Positions 25,477-36,001 of a stretch of DNA of 64,000 nt are shown here, in pieces. Made by a program: the position numbers and the translations under genes. The stretch spans positions 8,416 through 72,415 of the forward strand of contig ONKF01000017.1 in NCBI GenBank assembly GCA_900318335.1, in the 5' to 3' direction. Origin of the DNA: an uncultured Prevotellaceae bacterium. GTDB lineage: Bacteria; Bacteroidota; Bacteroidia; Bacteroidales; Muribaculaceae. The notes beneath the pieces were generated by a model that was given only the letters and a program-made list of their open reading frames with translations, made no database searches and was not told the DNA's origin. Position 1 is the stretch's first letter; the number at the start of each line of letters is the position of its first letter.

Positions 25477-26391
25477 TTATTTCTTCTTCTCTGAAATCTT
25501 CACGGGCTCTTTGCTGGAAGAGTTCTGGAGAGAAGTCTTCTTGGAACCAGCTATCTTCATGCCTTGAACCTTCTTGGGGGCATTCTTCTGGCCTGCGGCA
25601 TTCTTGCAGTCGTCGCACTGCTGGTCGGCGGGCTTAGTGCAGGGCTGACCATCCTTGTGGTCCTTGCACTCATGCTTCATGCCTGCGGCCTTCTCACACT
25701 GCTGGCCCTCGCCCTTCTTGCAATCGTGCTTCATGCCTGCAGCCTTCTCGCACTGCTGGCCCTCGCCCTTCTTGCACTCATGCTTCATGCCTGCGGCCTT
25801 CTCACACTGCTGGCCCTCGCCCTTCTTGCAATCGTGCTTCATGCCTGCGGCCTTCTCGCACTGCTGGCCCTCGCCCTTCTTGCAATCGTGCTTCATGCCT
25901 GCGGCCTTCTCGCACTGCTGGCCCTCGCCCTTCTTGCAATCATGCTTCATGCCTGCGGCCTTCTCGCACTGCTGGTCCTCAGCCTTCTTGCACTCGTGCT
26001 TCATGCCTGCGGCCTTCTCGCACTGCTGGCCCTCGCCCTTCTTGCACTCGTGCTTCATGCCGGCGGCCTTCTCGCACTGCTGGCCCTCAGCCTTCTTGCA
26101 CTCGTGCTTCTGCTCAGCGGCAGCAGCCTTGGCTTTGCAGTCGTCGCACTGTTGGTCGGCGGGCTTGGTGCAGGGCTGACCATCCTTGTGGTCCTTGCAC
26201 TCATGCTTCTTCTGAGCAACTGCCTGAGGCATCTCATAGCCGGTGGGAATGCCTTGACCCGAGGGATCCTTGGACAAGGACTTCATCTGGATGCGGTCGG
26301 GTTCCTCAACGACCGTTGTAGTGGTAGTTTGAGCCATTAGCGCGCTTGTGGCAACAGCCATAGCGGCAAGAGTCAATAAGAATTTCTTCAT
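25477..26391 (-). CDS. Secreted Cys/His/Lys-rich protein made of 18-residue repeats
   Basis: This 304-residue protein has a signal peptide (MKKFLLTLAAMAVATSALMA). Residues 94-237 are eight tandem copies of an 18-residue unit, consensus MKHECKKGEGQQCEKAAG, each with one His, two Cys and usually one Met. The array is flanked by two copies of a longer Cys unit (HECKDHKDGQPCTKPADQQC, with DDCK after it) at about 63-86 and 240-263. The C-terminal 40 residues are Lys/Ser-rich. The regular H-x-C-x7-C spacing suggests binding of soft metal ions or redox-active thiols, but no known family is recognised. It has its own promoter and terminator. The opposite strand is also open over the array, a by-product of the repeat composition. 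Confidence 0.85.
   Translation of the reverse strand: MKKFLLTLAAMAVATSALMAQTTTTTVVEEPDRIQMKSLSKDPSGQGIPTGYEMPQAVAQKKHECKDHKDGQPCTKPADQQCDDCKAKAAAAEQKHECKKAEGQQCEKAAGMKHECKKGEGQQCEKAAGMKHECKKAEDQQCEKAAGMKHDCKKGEGQQCEKAAGMKHDCKKGEGQQCEKAAGMKHDCKKGEGQQCEKAAGMKHECKKGEGQQCEKAAGMKHDCKKGEGQQCEKAAGMKHECKDHKDGQPCTKPADQQCDDCKNAAGQKNAPKKVQGMKIAGSKKTSLQNSSSKEPVKISEKKK
25681..26112 (-). repeat. 54-bp coding tandem repeat, eight copies
   Basis: The array is exactly 8 x 54 bp and encodes the 18-residue units. Copies differ by a few synonymous or conservative changes (Glu/Asp after His, Gly/Ala or Gly/Asp in the middle), so copy number may change by slippage or recombination. Confidence 0.95.
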
Positions 26392-26436
26392 GATTAATTA
26401 ATTGAATTGATTATGTTTGTAATTGATATTCTGCGC

Positions 26437-26444
26437 CAAAATTA
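26437..26444 (-). promoter_or_regulatory. -7 promoter box (TAATTTTG) for the Cys-rich repeat gene
   Basis: Perfect TAnnTTTG match on the minus strand, 45 nt before the start codon. Confidence 0.55.
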
Positions 26445-26504
26445 GCAAATAAAACCGAAATAATAGACGATTTAAGGTTTTTTTGGTTTAATAGTGAGCT
26501 AAAA

Positions 26505-26536
26505 TTTGAATTTTGAATGTAAAACGTGTACTTTTG
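26505..26536 (+). promoter_or_regulatory. Complete promoter of panB (TTTG, 20 bp, TACTTTTG)
   Basis: TTTG at 26505-26508 and TACTTTTG at 26529-26536 are 20 bp apart. Possible upstream starts at 26526 and later lie in the promoter, which decides for the ATG at 26583. Confidence 0.75.
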
Positions 26537-26582
26537 CACCCACTCTATCAACATTATTTATAATGAACTAAAGAAGCATCAC

Positions 26583-27404
26583 ATGTCAACTTATACCGTA
26601 TCAGACCCCCGAAAGGTCACCACCAAGCGCATTGCCGATATGCGCCTCGCTGGCGAGAAAATCGCCATGATTACCGCCTATGACTTCACCATGGCAACCC
26701 TTGTTGACCAAGCCGGCATCGACATCATCCTCGTGGGCGACAGCGCCAGCAACGTCATGCAGGGCAACGCCACCACAATTCCCATCACTATCGATGACAT
26801 GATTGTATATGGCCGCACCGTGGTGCGCGCCGTCAAGCGTGCGATGGTTATTGTGGACATGCCTTTTGGCACCTATCAGGGCGACCCCATCGAGGCCCAG
26901 CGCAATGCCGTGCGCATCATGCAGGAAACGGGCGCCGACGGTGTGAAACTGGAGGGTGGACGTGAGATGCGGGCCGCCATCGAAATGATCCTGCGCGCTG
27001 GCATCCCCGTAATGGGCCACCTGGGACTTACCCCGCAGAGCATCAACAAGTTTGGCACCTATTCCACCCGCGCTCAAGACGAGGCCGAGGCCACTCGCCT
27101 GCTGGCTGACGCCAAGGTGCTGGCCGAGATCGGTTGTTTCGGCATTGTGTTGGAGAAGATTCCCGCCACGCTGGCTGCTAAGGTCACCCAGTCCATCAAC
27201 GTGCCCACCATCGGCATCGGTGGCGGCGGTGCATGCAGCGGACAAGTGCTCGTGCTGCACGACATGCTGGGTCTGAACCGCGAGTTCAAGCCCAAATTCC
27301 TGCGCGTGTACAATAACCTGGGAGAGCAAATCATCGATAGCGTTGGCAACTACATCACCGACGTCAAGAGCGGCGATTTCCCCAACGCTGACGAGCAGTA
27401 CTAA
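26583..27404 (+). CDS. panB: 3-methyl-2-oxobutanoate hydroxymethyltransferase
   Basis: PanB transfers a hydroxymethyl group from 5,10-methylene-THF to ketoisovalerate, giving ketopantoate in pantothenate and CoA synthesis. The 273-residue length is typical. Motifs seen are MITAYDFTMATLVDQAGID, LVGDSASNVMQGNATTIPIT (with the Mg-binding Asp53), GADGVKLEGG, GHLGLTPQS and GIGGGGACSGQVLVLHDMLG. It stands alone between its own promoter and terminator; no other pan gene is in the window. Confidence 0.96.
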   Translation: MSTYTVSDPRKVTTKRIADMRLAGEKIAMITAYDFTMATLVDQAGIDIILVGDSASNVMQGNATTIPITIDDMIVYGRTVVRAVKRAMVIVDMPFGTYQGDPIEAQRNAVRIMQETGADGVKLEGGREMRAAIEMILRAGIPVMGHLGLTPQSINKFGTYSTRAQDEAEATRLLADAKVLAEIGCFGIVLEKIPATLAAKVTQSINVPTIGIGGGGACSGQVLVLHDMLGLNREFKPKFLRVYNNLGEQIIDSVGNYITDVKSGDFPNADEQY

Positions 27405-27442
27405 AGAAAAATAAAGTTCCTGATTTAGGGATTTTACATCAT

Positions 27443-27480
27443 ATAGACAGTCCGAGTATTCTCGGCTGTCTATTTTTTTT
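27443..27480 (+). terminator. Terminator of panB
   Basis: Stem ATAGACAG-t-CCGAG pairs with CTCGG-CTGTCTAT around the loop TATT, followed by eight T. It overlaps the stop codon of the convergent MATE gene at 27470. Confidence 0.9.
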
Positions 27481-28822
27481 GTGGCCGGCGGCGGAGGGTT
27501 TTACGGAAGAAATGGGTAATCAGGGGGATAGCGAGGATGAAGGCCAGAATATCGCACACGGCCTGGCAGATTTCCACACCCTTCAATCCCAACCAGTGAG
27601 GAAGAATCAGAATCAGGGGGATAAAGAAGATGCCGTTACGGGCCGCGGCAAGGATATTGGCGGGGATGCTGTGACCGCTTGTCTGCAATGTCATATTGCA
27701 CACGGTAACCACTGCCGCCATGGGCAATGCCACAAGCTGCCATCGCAGGGCGACGGCTCCCACAACAACCACATCGGGGTCGTCACGCAGGATATCCACC
27801 AGCTGCTCGGCAAACACAAAGGCGGGACCGCACATGACCAGCAGCACGGCCAGGTCAAGCAGGATGGTGAAGTAAAAACCCTTGAGCAAACGCTTATACA
27901 GACCCGCACCGTAGTTGAAGCCGCAGAAGGGCTGATACCCCTGTCCGATGCCGATGATGATGGCAAAGATGATGAACGCGAGCCGCGATACGATCGACAT
28001 GCCCGCAATCGCCGCGTCACCATACACGCCCGCTGCCACATTGAGCATCAACGTGGCAACACTGGCCAGCGCCTGACGTGTGAGCGACGGCGTGCCTCCC
28101 TTGAGAATCTCTTGCTGGAAATGCCACTTGGACGACGCCTGTGACAACTGGATGGGGATATTCTCGCCACGTCGCGACATCACCCACAGGACGATGAAAC
28201 CAAACAACTGGCTCAACACTGTGCCTATTGCCGTGCCCAAGATGCCCATATCGAGGGTGAACATGAACAACGGCACCAGCAACACATTGAGCACGGCACC
28301 AGAAATCATACCATACATCGCCTGGGTGGCATTACCCTGGAAACGCATCTGGTTGTTGATGACCATCGAGGCAGTCATGATGGGCGCTCCCAGCAGGATA
28401 ACACCCATGAAGTCCATCGTATAAGGCAAAATGGTGGGCGTGGAACCCAAGATGACTGACAGGGGGCGAAGGAAAATGAGGCCGAGTGCCATGATGACCA
28501 AGCCACAGATGATGCTGCCAACAAACGAAGTAGCGGCCATCTGCCGTGCCTCGTCGATGCGCCGTGCGCCCAAGTGGCGCGACATATAGGTGCCCGCTCC
28601 CTGACCAAAGAGAAAACCGATGGATTGGATTATCGCCATCACAGGAAACACAACACCCACAGCAGCAGTCGCCTGGGTGTTGAGCAGTCCCACATAATAG
28701 GTATCCACCAGATTATAGATACTTGTGACAAGCATACTGATAACGGTAGGAACCGCCATCGCTGGGATGACGCGCCTCACGGGTGCCGTTGTTAAGAAAG
28801 TATAGTTGTCCTGCTTGCGCAT
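27470..28822 (-). CDS. MATE-family multidrug/Na+ efflux transporter
   Basis: This 450-residue membrane protein has about 12 spans in two related halves, as expected for MATE exporters that use an ion gradient to expel cationic compounds. The start PVRRVIPAMAVPTVISMLVTSIYN is typical of the bacterial NorM/DinF-like branch common in Bacteroidota; GFLFGQGAGTYMSRHLGARR and later GQGYQPFCGFNYGAGLYKR are family phrases. The ATG at 28822 is preferred, because a longer frame would start with a TTG inside the -7 box at 28857-28850. The substrate is unknown. Confidence 0.88.
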   Translation of the reverse strand: MRKQDNYTFLTTAPVRRVIPAMAVPTVISMLVTSIYNLVDTYYVGLLNTQATAAVGVVFPVMAIIQSIGFLFGQGAGTYMSRHLGARRIDEARQMAATSFVGSIICGLVIMALGLIFLRPLSVILGSTPTILPYTMDFMGVILLGAPIMTASMVINNQMRFQGNATQAMYGMISGAVLNVLLVPLFMFTLDMGILGTAIGTVLSQLFGFIVLWVMSRRGENIPIQLSQASSKWHFQQEILKGGTPSLTRQALASVATLMLNVAAGVYGDAAIAGMSIVSRLAFIIFAIIIGIGQGYQPFCGFNYGAGLYKRLLKGFYFTILLDLAVLLVMCGPAFVFAEQLVDILRDDPDVVVVGAVALRWQLVALPMAAVVTVCNMTLQTSGHSIPANILAAARNGIFFIPLILILPHWLGLKGVEICQAVCDILAFILAIPLITHFFRKTLRRRPQKK

Positions 28823-28849
28823 CAAGTTTTGGTTATTTTTTTGAGGGTG

Positions 28850-28857
28850 CAAAGGTA
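28850..28857 (-). promoter_or_regulatory. -7 promoter box (TACCTTTG) for the MATE gene
   Basis: Perfect TAnnTTTG on the minus strand, 27 nt before the ATG at 28822. It rules out the in-frame TTG that lies within it. Confidence 0.6.
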
Positions 28858-28957
28858 CAAAAAAGTTTCGAGTTAGCAGTAGTCAGTACCTAAGTTTATA
28901 GTACCCATTCATCAGTTGCTGACATTTTTCCAGGGAACAATCACCCCCTATTGCCAA

Positions 28958-29641
28958 CTATTCATTTTCCATCAGCCACTTGATGCCCTTGACCACACGC
29001 AAGGGAGGATTTTTAAAATGATTACCGGGGTTGAACTCAAACTTCACATTCAGGCCCCGTTCGGCCAGCAGGAGAGCCAATGCCTGGGTGCGTTCCCCCA
29101 CAGTCTGCAACACGGCGTTGCGTGATGTGCTCTCCTTGTCGCCCACCGACAGATACACGCCCTGTAACGGCAGGGCGGGTTCATTGGCCCGGGCATAGTC
29201 CAGCCACCCGGGATACCACATTGACCCCGATGCCGACAGGATGCGGGAGAACAAGTCGGTGTGATAGGCAGCCCACACGGCAAACAACCCAGCCAGGGAA
29301 TATCCGGCCAGACAACGCCATGCGGGTGGCGCGTCGAGCAGGCGCTCAACCTGTGGCACCACATCGCCCGTGAGGACGGGCAGCCATTGAGGGGCCTCGC
29401 CTGCAAAGTTGTCATCCTTGGAAACCACCGTTTCGACAGGCCACGGGGACAATTCCTGGTTCCAGTGCAGGCCGCTGATGGTCACCAGATTAAATCCACT
29501 ACAGCCCACCTGCTTGCAGGCATCAAGCAGTAATTGCCCATTCTCATGATAATCAATGGAATAGACCAGTGGCGCACTACCATTGACCAAATGGTAGAGG
29601 CACACCCTGCGATGCCCGAAAAACAATTCCCGTATCTCCAT
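28958..29641 (-). CDS. Putative esterase, alpha/beta hydrolase fold
   Basis: This 227-residue protein resembles the PF00756 (esterase D-like) family. The nucleophile elbow is GYSLAG (Ser115) followed by LFAVWAAYHTDLFSRILSASGSMWYPG, typical of this family. The catalytic His is probably in NPGNHFKNPP near residue 209. No signal peptide is seen, so it should be cytosolic. In Bacteroidota such proteins include siderophore esterases and acyl-hydrolases; the substrate here is unknown. The promoter box ends 5 nt before the ATG, so the message is probably leaderless. Confidence 0.8.
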   Translation of the reverse strand: MEIRELFFGHRRVCLYHLVNGSAPLVYSIDYHENGQLLLDACKQVGCSGFNLVTISGLHWNQELSPWPVETVVSKDDNFAGEAPQWLPVLTGDVVPQVERLLDAPPAWRCLAGYSLAGLFAVWAAYHTDLFSRILSASGSMWYPGWLDYARANEPALPLQGVYLSVGDKESTSRNAVLQTVGERTQALALLLAERGLNVKFEFNPGNHFKNPPLRVVKGIKWLMENE

Positions 29642-29646
29642 AGCGG

Positions 29647-29654
29647 CAAAATTA
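29647..29654 (-). promoter_or_regulatory. -7 promoter box (TAATTTTG) for the esterase
   Basis: Perfect TAnnTTTG on the minus strand, ending 5 nt before the start codon; predicts a leaderless mRNA. Confidence 0.65.
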
Positions 29655-29828
29655 CAAAAATATCATTTCCATTGTTCCATTATGACCAATTAATAGAACC
29701 GTCACTGACGATGTGCTGTGCCTATAACAGGTGCCAGAACTGCATTCGTTACTGGCATTCTTACTCTATATCTTAAGGACTTAGGACCAAAAACTGAGGA
29801 TTAGGGATGGGAAGTGGAAACTTTTTCG

Positions 29829-29836
29829 TACCTTTG
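29829..29836 (+). promoter_or_regulatory. -7 promoter box (TACCTTTG) for metG
   Basis: Perfect TAnnTTTG, 47 nt before the metG ATG. A heptad-like A/G-rich phrase precedes it at about 29771-29806. Confidence 0.6.
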
Positions 29837-29883
29837 CAAGTTCAAACGGATATCAACACATTAAATATAGAAATAATAAGACA

Positions 29884-31950
29884 ATGGAGAAAGAGAAGAA
29901 ATTTGCCCGTACGCTGGTGACGACAGCGTTGCCCTATGCTAACGGTCCTGTCCACATTGGCCATCTGGCTGGCGTGTATGTGCCTGCCGACATCTATGTG
30001 CGCTACCTGCGTCTGCAGGGCGAGAACGTGCTGTTCGTCGGCGGTAGCGACGAGCACGGCGTGCCCGTGACCCAGCGCGCCCGCAAGGAGGGCATCACCC
30101 CCCAGCAGGTTGTGGACCGCTACCATAAAATCATCAAAGACTCCTTTGAGGAATTTGGTATCTCCTACGATATCTACAGCCGCACGACGTCCACGACGCA
30201 CCACCAGTTTGCAGCCGAATTCTTCCGCAAACTCTATGACGACGGAAAGCTCATCGAGAAGACCACCAAGCAGTTCTATGACGAGCAGGACGGCAAGTTC
30301 CTTACCGACCGCGACGTCGAGGGAGAGTGCCCCTATTGCCACCATCCGGCAGCCAAGGGTAACCAGTGTGAGGACGGTTGTGGCCGTGACCTGGACCCAA
30401 CCGAACTCATCAACCCGCACGCCAAGGACAGCGACCATCCCCTCGTCCTCAAGGACACCACCAACTGGTTCCTGCCCCTCAACGAGTATGAGGGCTGGTT
30501 GAAAGAGTGGATCCTCGAAGGTCACCAGGAGTGGCGCAGCAACGTCTATGGCCAGTGCAAATCGTGGCTCGACAATGGATTGCAGCCCCGTGCGATGACA
30601 CGCGACCTGGATTGGGGTATCCCCGTTCCCGTCGAGGGCGCCGAGGGCAAGGTGCTCTACGTGTGGTTTGACGCCCCCATCGGCTACATCAGCAACACCA
30701 AGGAGCTGTGCGAGGCCCAGCCCGAGCGTTGGGGTACCTGGCAGCAGTGGTGGCAGCAGCAGGACACACGCCTCATCCACTTCATCGGCAAGGATAATAT
30801 CGTGTTCCACTGCATCATCTTCCCGACAATGATGAAAGCCCACGGCGACTATGTGATGCCCGACAATGTGCCCGCCAACGAGTTCCTCAACCTGGAGGGT
30901 GACAAGATCTCGACCAGCCGTAACTGGGCTGTCTGGCTGCATGAGTACCTCAAGGACTTCCCCGGCAAACAGGACGTGCTGCGCTATGTGCTCACCGCCA
31001 ATGCTCCCGAGACCAAGGATAACGACTTCACCTGGAAGGACTTCCAAGCCCGCAACAATAATGAGTTGGTGGCTATTCTGGGTAACTTTGTGAACCGTGC
31101 TCTGGTGCTGACCCACAAGTTCTGTGGCGGCATCGTTCCCGAGGTGGGCGAGCTCACCGACATCGACCGCGAGGCCATCGAGGAGTTCAAGAACGTGAAG
31201 GCCACATTGAGCGACAACATTGAGCACTTCCACTTCCGCGAGGCCCAGAAGGACGCCATGAATCTTGCCCGCATCGGCAACAAGTACCTCGCCGACAACG
31301 AGCCCTGGAAACTCGCCAAGACCGACATGGCCCGCGTGCAGACCATCATGCACCTGGCCCTGCAGATCACGGCCAACCTGGCCATCGCCTTCGAGCCGTT
31401 CCTGCCCTTCAGTTCGCAGAAACTGCGCACCATGATTGGCATGGACGCCGCCGACTGGAGCCGACTGGGTGACATCGACATCCTGCCCGCTGGCCGCACA
31501 CTGGAGCAGCCCGTGCTGTTGTTCGAGAAAATTGAGGATGACGTGATCGACGCTCAGATCCAGCGTCTGGAGCGCATCAAGCAGGAGAATATCATCAACA
31601 ACTTCAAGCCCAAGCCCGTCACCACCTCGTGCACCATCGACGACTTTGCCAAGCTCGACATCCGCGTGGGCACCGTCCTGGAGTGTGAAAAGGTGAAGAA
31701 GGCCGACAAACTGTTGAAATTCACCATCGACGACGGCATGGCAGGCCGCACCATCATCAGCGGCATCGCCAAGTGGTACCAGCCCGAGGACCTGGTGGGT
31801 AAGCAAGTGTGCTTCATCGCCAATTTCCCGCCCCGCAAGCTCAAGGGCATCGAGAGCCAGGGCATGATCCTGAGTGCCGAGGACGCAGGCGGTCGCCTCG
31901 TCGTCATCGGCCCGACCGGTCCCGTCAAGCCCGGTTGCCAAGTCGGATAA
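29884..31950 (+). CDS. metG: Methionyl-tRNA synthetase
   Basis: MetRS joins methionine to tRNA-Met for initiation and elongation. This 688-residue class I enzyme has the HIGH motif ([10 protein letters not shown], about residue 24), the zinc-knuckle domain ([19 protein letters not shown], about 148-166), the KMSKS-type loop as KISTSR (about 340), the anticodon-binding helical domain, and a C-terminal EMAP/Trbp111-like tRNA-binding domain from about residue 582 ([20 protein letters not shown]). Length and domain order match Bacteroidota MetG. It is monocistronic, with its own promoter and terminator. Confidence 0.97.
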   Translation: MEKEKKFARTLVTTALPYANGPVHIGHLAGVYVPADIYVRYLRLQGENVLFVGGSDEHGVPVTQRARKEGITPQQVVDRYHKIIKDSFEEFGISYDIYSRTTSTTHHQFAAEFFRKLYDDGKLIEKTTKQFYDEQDGKFLTDRDVEGECPYCHHPAAKGNQCEDGCGRDLDPTELINPHAKDSDHPLVLKDTTNWFLPLNEYEGWLKEWILEGHQEWRSNVYGQCKSWLDNGLQPRAMTRDLDWGIPVPVEGAEGKVLYVWFDAPIGYISNTKELCEAQPERWGTWQQWWQQQDTRLIHFIGKDNIVFHCIIFPTMMKAHGDYVMPDNVPANEFLNLEGDKISTSRNWAVWLHEYLKDFPGKQDVLRYVLTANAPETKDNDFTWKDFQARNNNELVAILGNFVNRALVLTHKFCGGIVPEVGELTDIDREAIEEFKNVKATLSDNIEHFHFREAQKDAMNLARIGNKYLADNEPWKLAKTDMARVQTIMHLALQITANLAIAFEPFLPFSSQKLRTMIGMDAADWSRLGDIDILPAGRTLEQPVLLFEKIEDDVIDAQIQRLERIKQENIINNFKPKPVTTSCTIDDFAKLDIRVGTVLECEKVKKADKLLKFTIDDGMAGRTIISGIAKWYQPEDLVGKQVCFIANFPPRKLKGIESQGMILSAEDAGGRLVVIGPTGPVKPGCQVG

Positions 31951-31991
31951 TGCTATAGCGGCAAGTACCGCTCGAAGTTTAGGGATTATAG

Positions 31992-32027
31992 ATTAGTGGT
32001 TAGAGAGTTCTCTATCCACTAATTTTT
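31992..32027 (+). terminator. Terminator of metG
   Basis: Stem ATTAGTGG with CCACTAAT and an inner TAGAG with CTCTA, followed by TTTTT. Confidence 0.8.
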
Positions 32028-32052
32028 ACTATTATCCCCATGGGAGAGCACT

Positions 32053-33420
32053 TTACTCGATGACATCAGGCTTGGTGTCGGGCAGATGGGTGCTGAGGAT
32101 GCGTTGTGGCTTGGGATAGAGGTTGTTGGCACGGTTGCCCAGGTTGTTGGCAAAGCCCAAGACAGCGCCATTGTGGGCGACGAGAATGTAGCCGCGAGGG
32201 CCGTCGAGGGCGACCGACTCTCCGCGCAGGTAGCGCAGGGCGGTCGGATAGTCCACTTCACAGACGGGGAAGGCACCCGCAGCTCTCACTGTTGACATGG
32301 CAAGCGCATGATGAGGTACCGTCTTGCGTCCCATCACTGTGGCCAATTCCACACCGGCATGCAGCACGTTTAACGAGGCACGCAGGGCTGCCACCTCGCG
32401 GTGGATGTCCTGTGGTACGGCGATATAGAGGTCGCCCTGCGGTTCGATGGCATAATCATCAGGGCTTGAAAGCCATTTTTTGCCGATTTCATCGGCTTTT
32501 TTCGGCAATTTTTCCTTTATTCTGATATCTTGTCTGAGTCCCTCACCGTCCTTGCGGAATATTGCCATAAACAGCCCCTCGCCATCCACACGGTGAGGCA
32601 TGAAGCGGTAACAGTGAGCATCGCTGCCGATGGCGGAATGGATGTTCCAAGACGGCTCAACGGGCACCTCCAGCGATGAGGCGCCTAATTCATTAACGAT
32701 GTACTCGGCCATCAACTCGTTTTCCTCACGGTTATAGGTACAGGTGCTGTAGATGAGCAGTCCACCAGGGCGCAATGCCTGCCACACGTCGGCAAGAATG
32801 TCGCGCTGGCGCTGGGCGCATTGCTCTACCAGAGCAGGCGACCACTGGGCCACAGCCTCGTCATCCTTGCGCATCATACCCTCACCGCTACACGGCACGT
32901 CGGTTGCGATGACGTCAAAGAAACGGGCCAACTTGCCTATCTGAGCCGGAGTGTTGCTCGTCACCATGCAACGGGGATCACCCCAACGGATGACATTGTC
33001 GGCCAGCACGCGTGCACGCTGCGGCACAATCTCATTAGCAACCACGAGCGATTGCAGCGGCAATGCCTGGATGGCTGATGTGGTCTTGCCACCAGGGGCA
33101 GCACACAGGTCAAGGTAACGCACGGGCGATTGAATAAAATGCCTGATGATGTGGGCGATGAACATCGACGAGGCATCCTGCACATAGTATCGCCCCGCGT
33201 GCCAGTCGGGGTCAAACGTGAACGCCGGCCGGTCAGTGAGATAAAAGCCCTGGTCACACCATGGCACACGGCGGGAACCAGCGGGAACAGCAGTCCCACG
33301 CGCTCCGTTAACACGCACAGCGACACTGGGCTGACTCGACGTGATAGCATCGGTCAACCGCTCCCATTCGTCAGGCAACAGCCCACGTAATTGCTCTATA
33401 AACGCTTCAGGCAGATTCAT
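32053..33420 (-). CDS. RNA cytosine-C5 methyltransferase, RsmF/NOL1-NOP2-Sun family
   Basis: This 455-residue SAM-dependent enzyme methylates cytosine C5 in RNA, probably 16S rRNA. The SAM-binding motif is DLCAAPGGKTTSAIQALP. The two catalytic cysteines lie in DVPCSGEGMMRKD (motif IV) and YSTCTYNREENE (motif VI). A C-terminal RsmF-like/PUA-like part (VALDGPRGYILVAHNGAVLGFANNLGNRANNLYP) supports RsmF over RsmB. The start is the ATG at 33420, 5 nt after a -7 box that covers the upstream in-frame GTG. Confidence 0.9.
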   Translation of the reverse strand: MNLPEAFIEQLRGLLPDEWERLTDAITSSQPSVAVRVNGARGTAVPAGSRRVPWCDQGFYLTDRPAFTFDPDWHAGRYYVQDASSMFIAHIIRHFIQSPVRYLDLCAAPGGKTTSAIQALPLQSLVVANEIVPQRARVLADNVIRWGDPRCMVTSNTPAQIGKLARFFDVIATDVPCSGEGMMRKDDEAVAQWSPALVEQCAQRQRDILADVWQALRPGGLLIYSTCTYNREENELMAEYIVNELGASSLEVPVEPSWNIHSAIGSDAHCYRFMPHRVDGEGLFMAIFRKDGEGLRQDIRIKEKLPKKADEIGKKWLSSPDDYAIEPQGDLYIAVPQDIHREVAALRASLNVLHAGVELATVMGRKTVPHHALAMSTVRAAGAFPVCEVDYPTALRYLRGESVALDGPRGYILVAHNGAVLGFANNLGNRANNLYPKPQRILSTHLPDTKPDVIE

Positions 33421-33425
33421 CGCCA

Positions 33426-33433
33426 CAAAAGTA
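33426..33433 (-). promoter_or_regulatory. -7 promoter box (TACTTTTG) for the RsmF-like gene
   Basis: Perfect TAnnTTTG on the minus strand, ending 5 nt before the ATG at 33420; predicts a leaderless mRNA. Confidence 0.65.
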
Positions 33434-33486
33434 ACATAAATGCCGAAAAACCTCCTTTAAATTATAGTTTTTTAAGGATTGAAAAT

Positions 33487-35555
<2,069 letters not shown>

Positions 35556-35577
35556 TTCAACCTCCAGCCTTTGGCTA

Positions 35578-35615
35578 CGCGGGGCGTAATCCCCGCGACG
35601 ATATATTATTTTTTT
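35578..35615 (+). terminator. First terminator-like hairpin after gyrB
   Basis: Stem CGCGGGG with CCCCGCG around CGTAAT, then an A/T stretch ending in seven T. Confidence 0.6.
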
Positions 35616-35623
35616 CTGCTACA

Positions 35624-35661
35624 ATCCCCTGGTGCCGCACTTGCCACACCGGGGGATTTTT
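35624..35661 (+). terminator. Second terminator after gyrB
   Basis: An 11-bp stem ATCCCCTGGTG with CACCGGGGGAT (one U-G pair), followed by TTTTT. Confidence 0.8.
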
Positions 35662-36001
35662 CTGCTCCTTACACCCGCATCACATTATTTACTCTTATCG
35701 AGCGGCCAGAGGCAAAACATGTAATCAGGTCATGCCTTTGTTAATTATTCAAAAAAAATAAAGTTAAAACATAACAAAATTGTGTGATTTTTTCTAAAAA
35801 ATAGGCATTTTGGACACTTTATGGGCATTTTTCTCGATAAGTTGTTTGTAGTATTAATTATTTTTTGCAATTTTGCCATTTGAAATTCTTGATGCAATGG
35901 TAAAGTCTGTTAAAATGGATGCTTCAACTTGTTATCAAGCCAATTAATAACATTAAGATATTAACCAATTCATTAACTTCAATTTTTAAAAGCAAGTGCG
36001 T

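Larger units (their letters stand above)
35556..36001. other. Intergenic region, 446 bp, between gyrB and the second susC
   Basis: It holds two terminator hairpins for gyrB (35578-35615 and 35624-35661) and then about 300 bp of A/T-rich leader before the SusC start. The leader has several T-runs and TTTTG phrases, but I found no perfect TAnnTTTG box. No gene is seen. Confidence 0.5.

Noticed and set aside
25564-26340. 258-codon hydrophobic repeat protein on the plus strand
   Set aside because: It is the antisense of the 54-bp repeats; the Leu-rich pattern comes from the complement of Lys/Glu/Gln codons. The minus strand has the signal peptide, promoter and terminator.
29842-31941. 699-codon open frame antisense to metG
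   Set aside because: It is the mirror frame of a GC-rich gene with strong codon bias; the protein is low-complexity (V/G/L/H/D-rich) and matches nothing, while metG on the plus strand has all its motifs.
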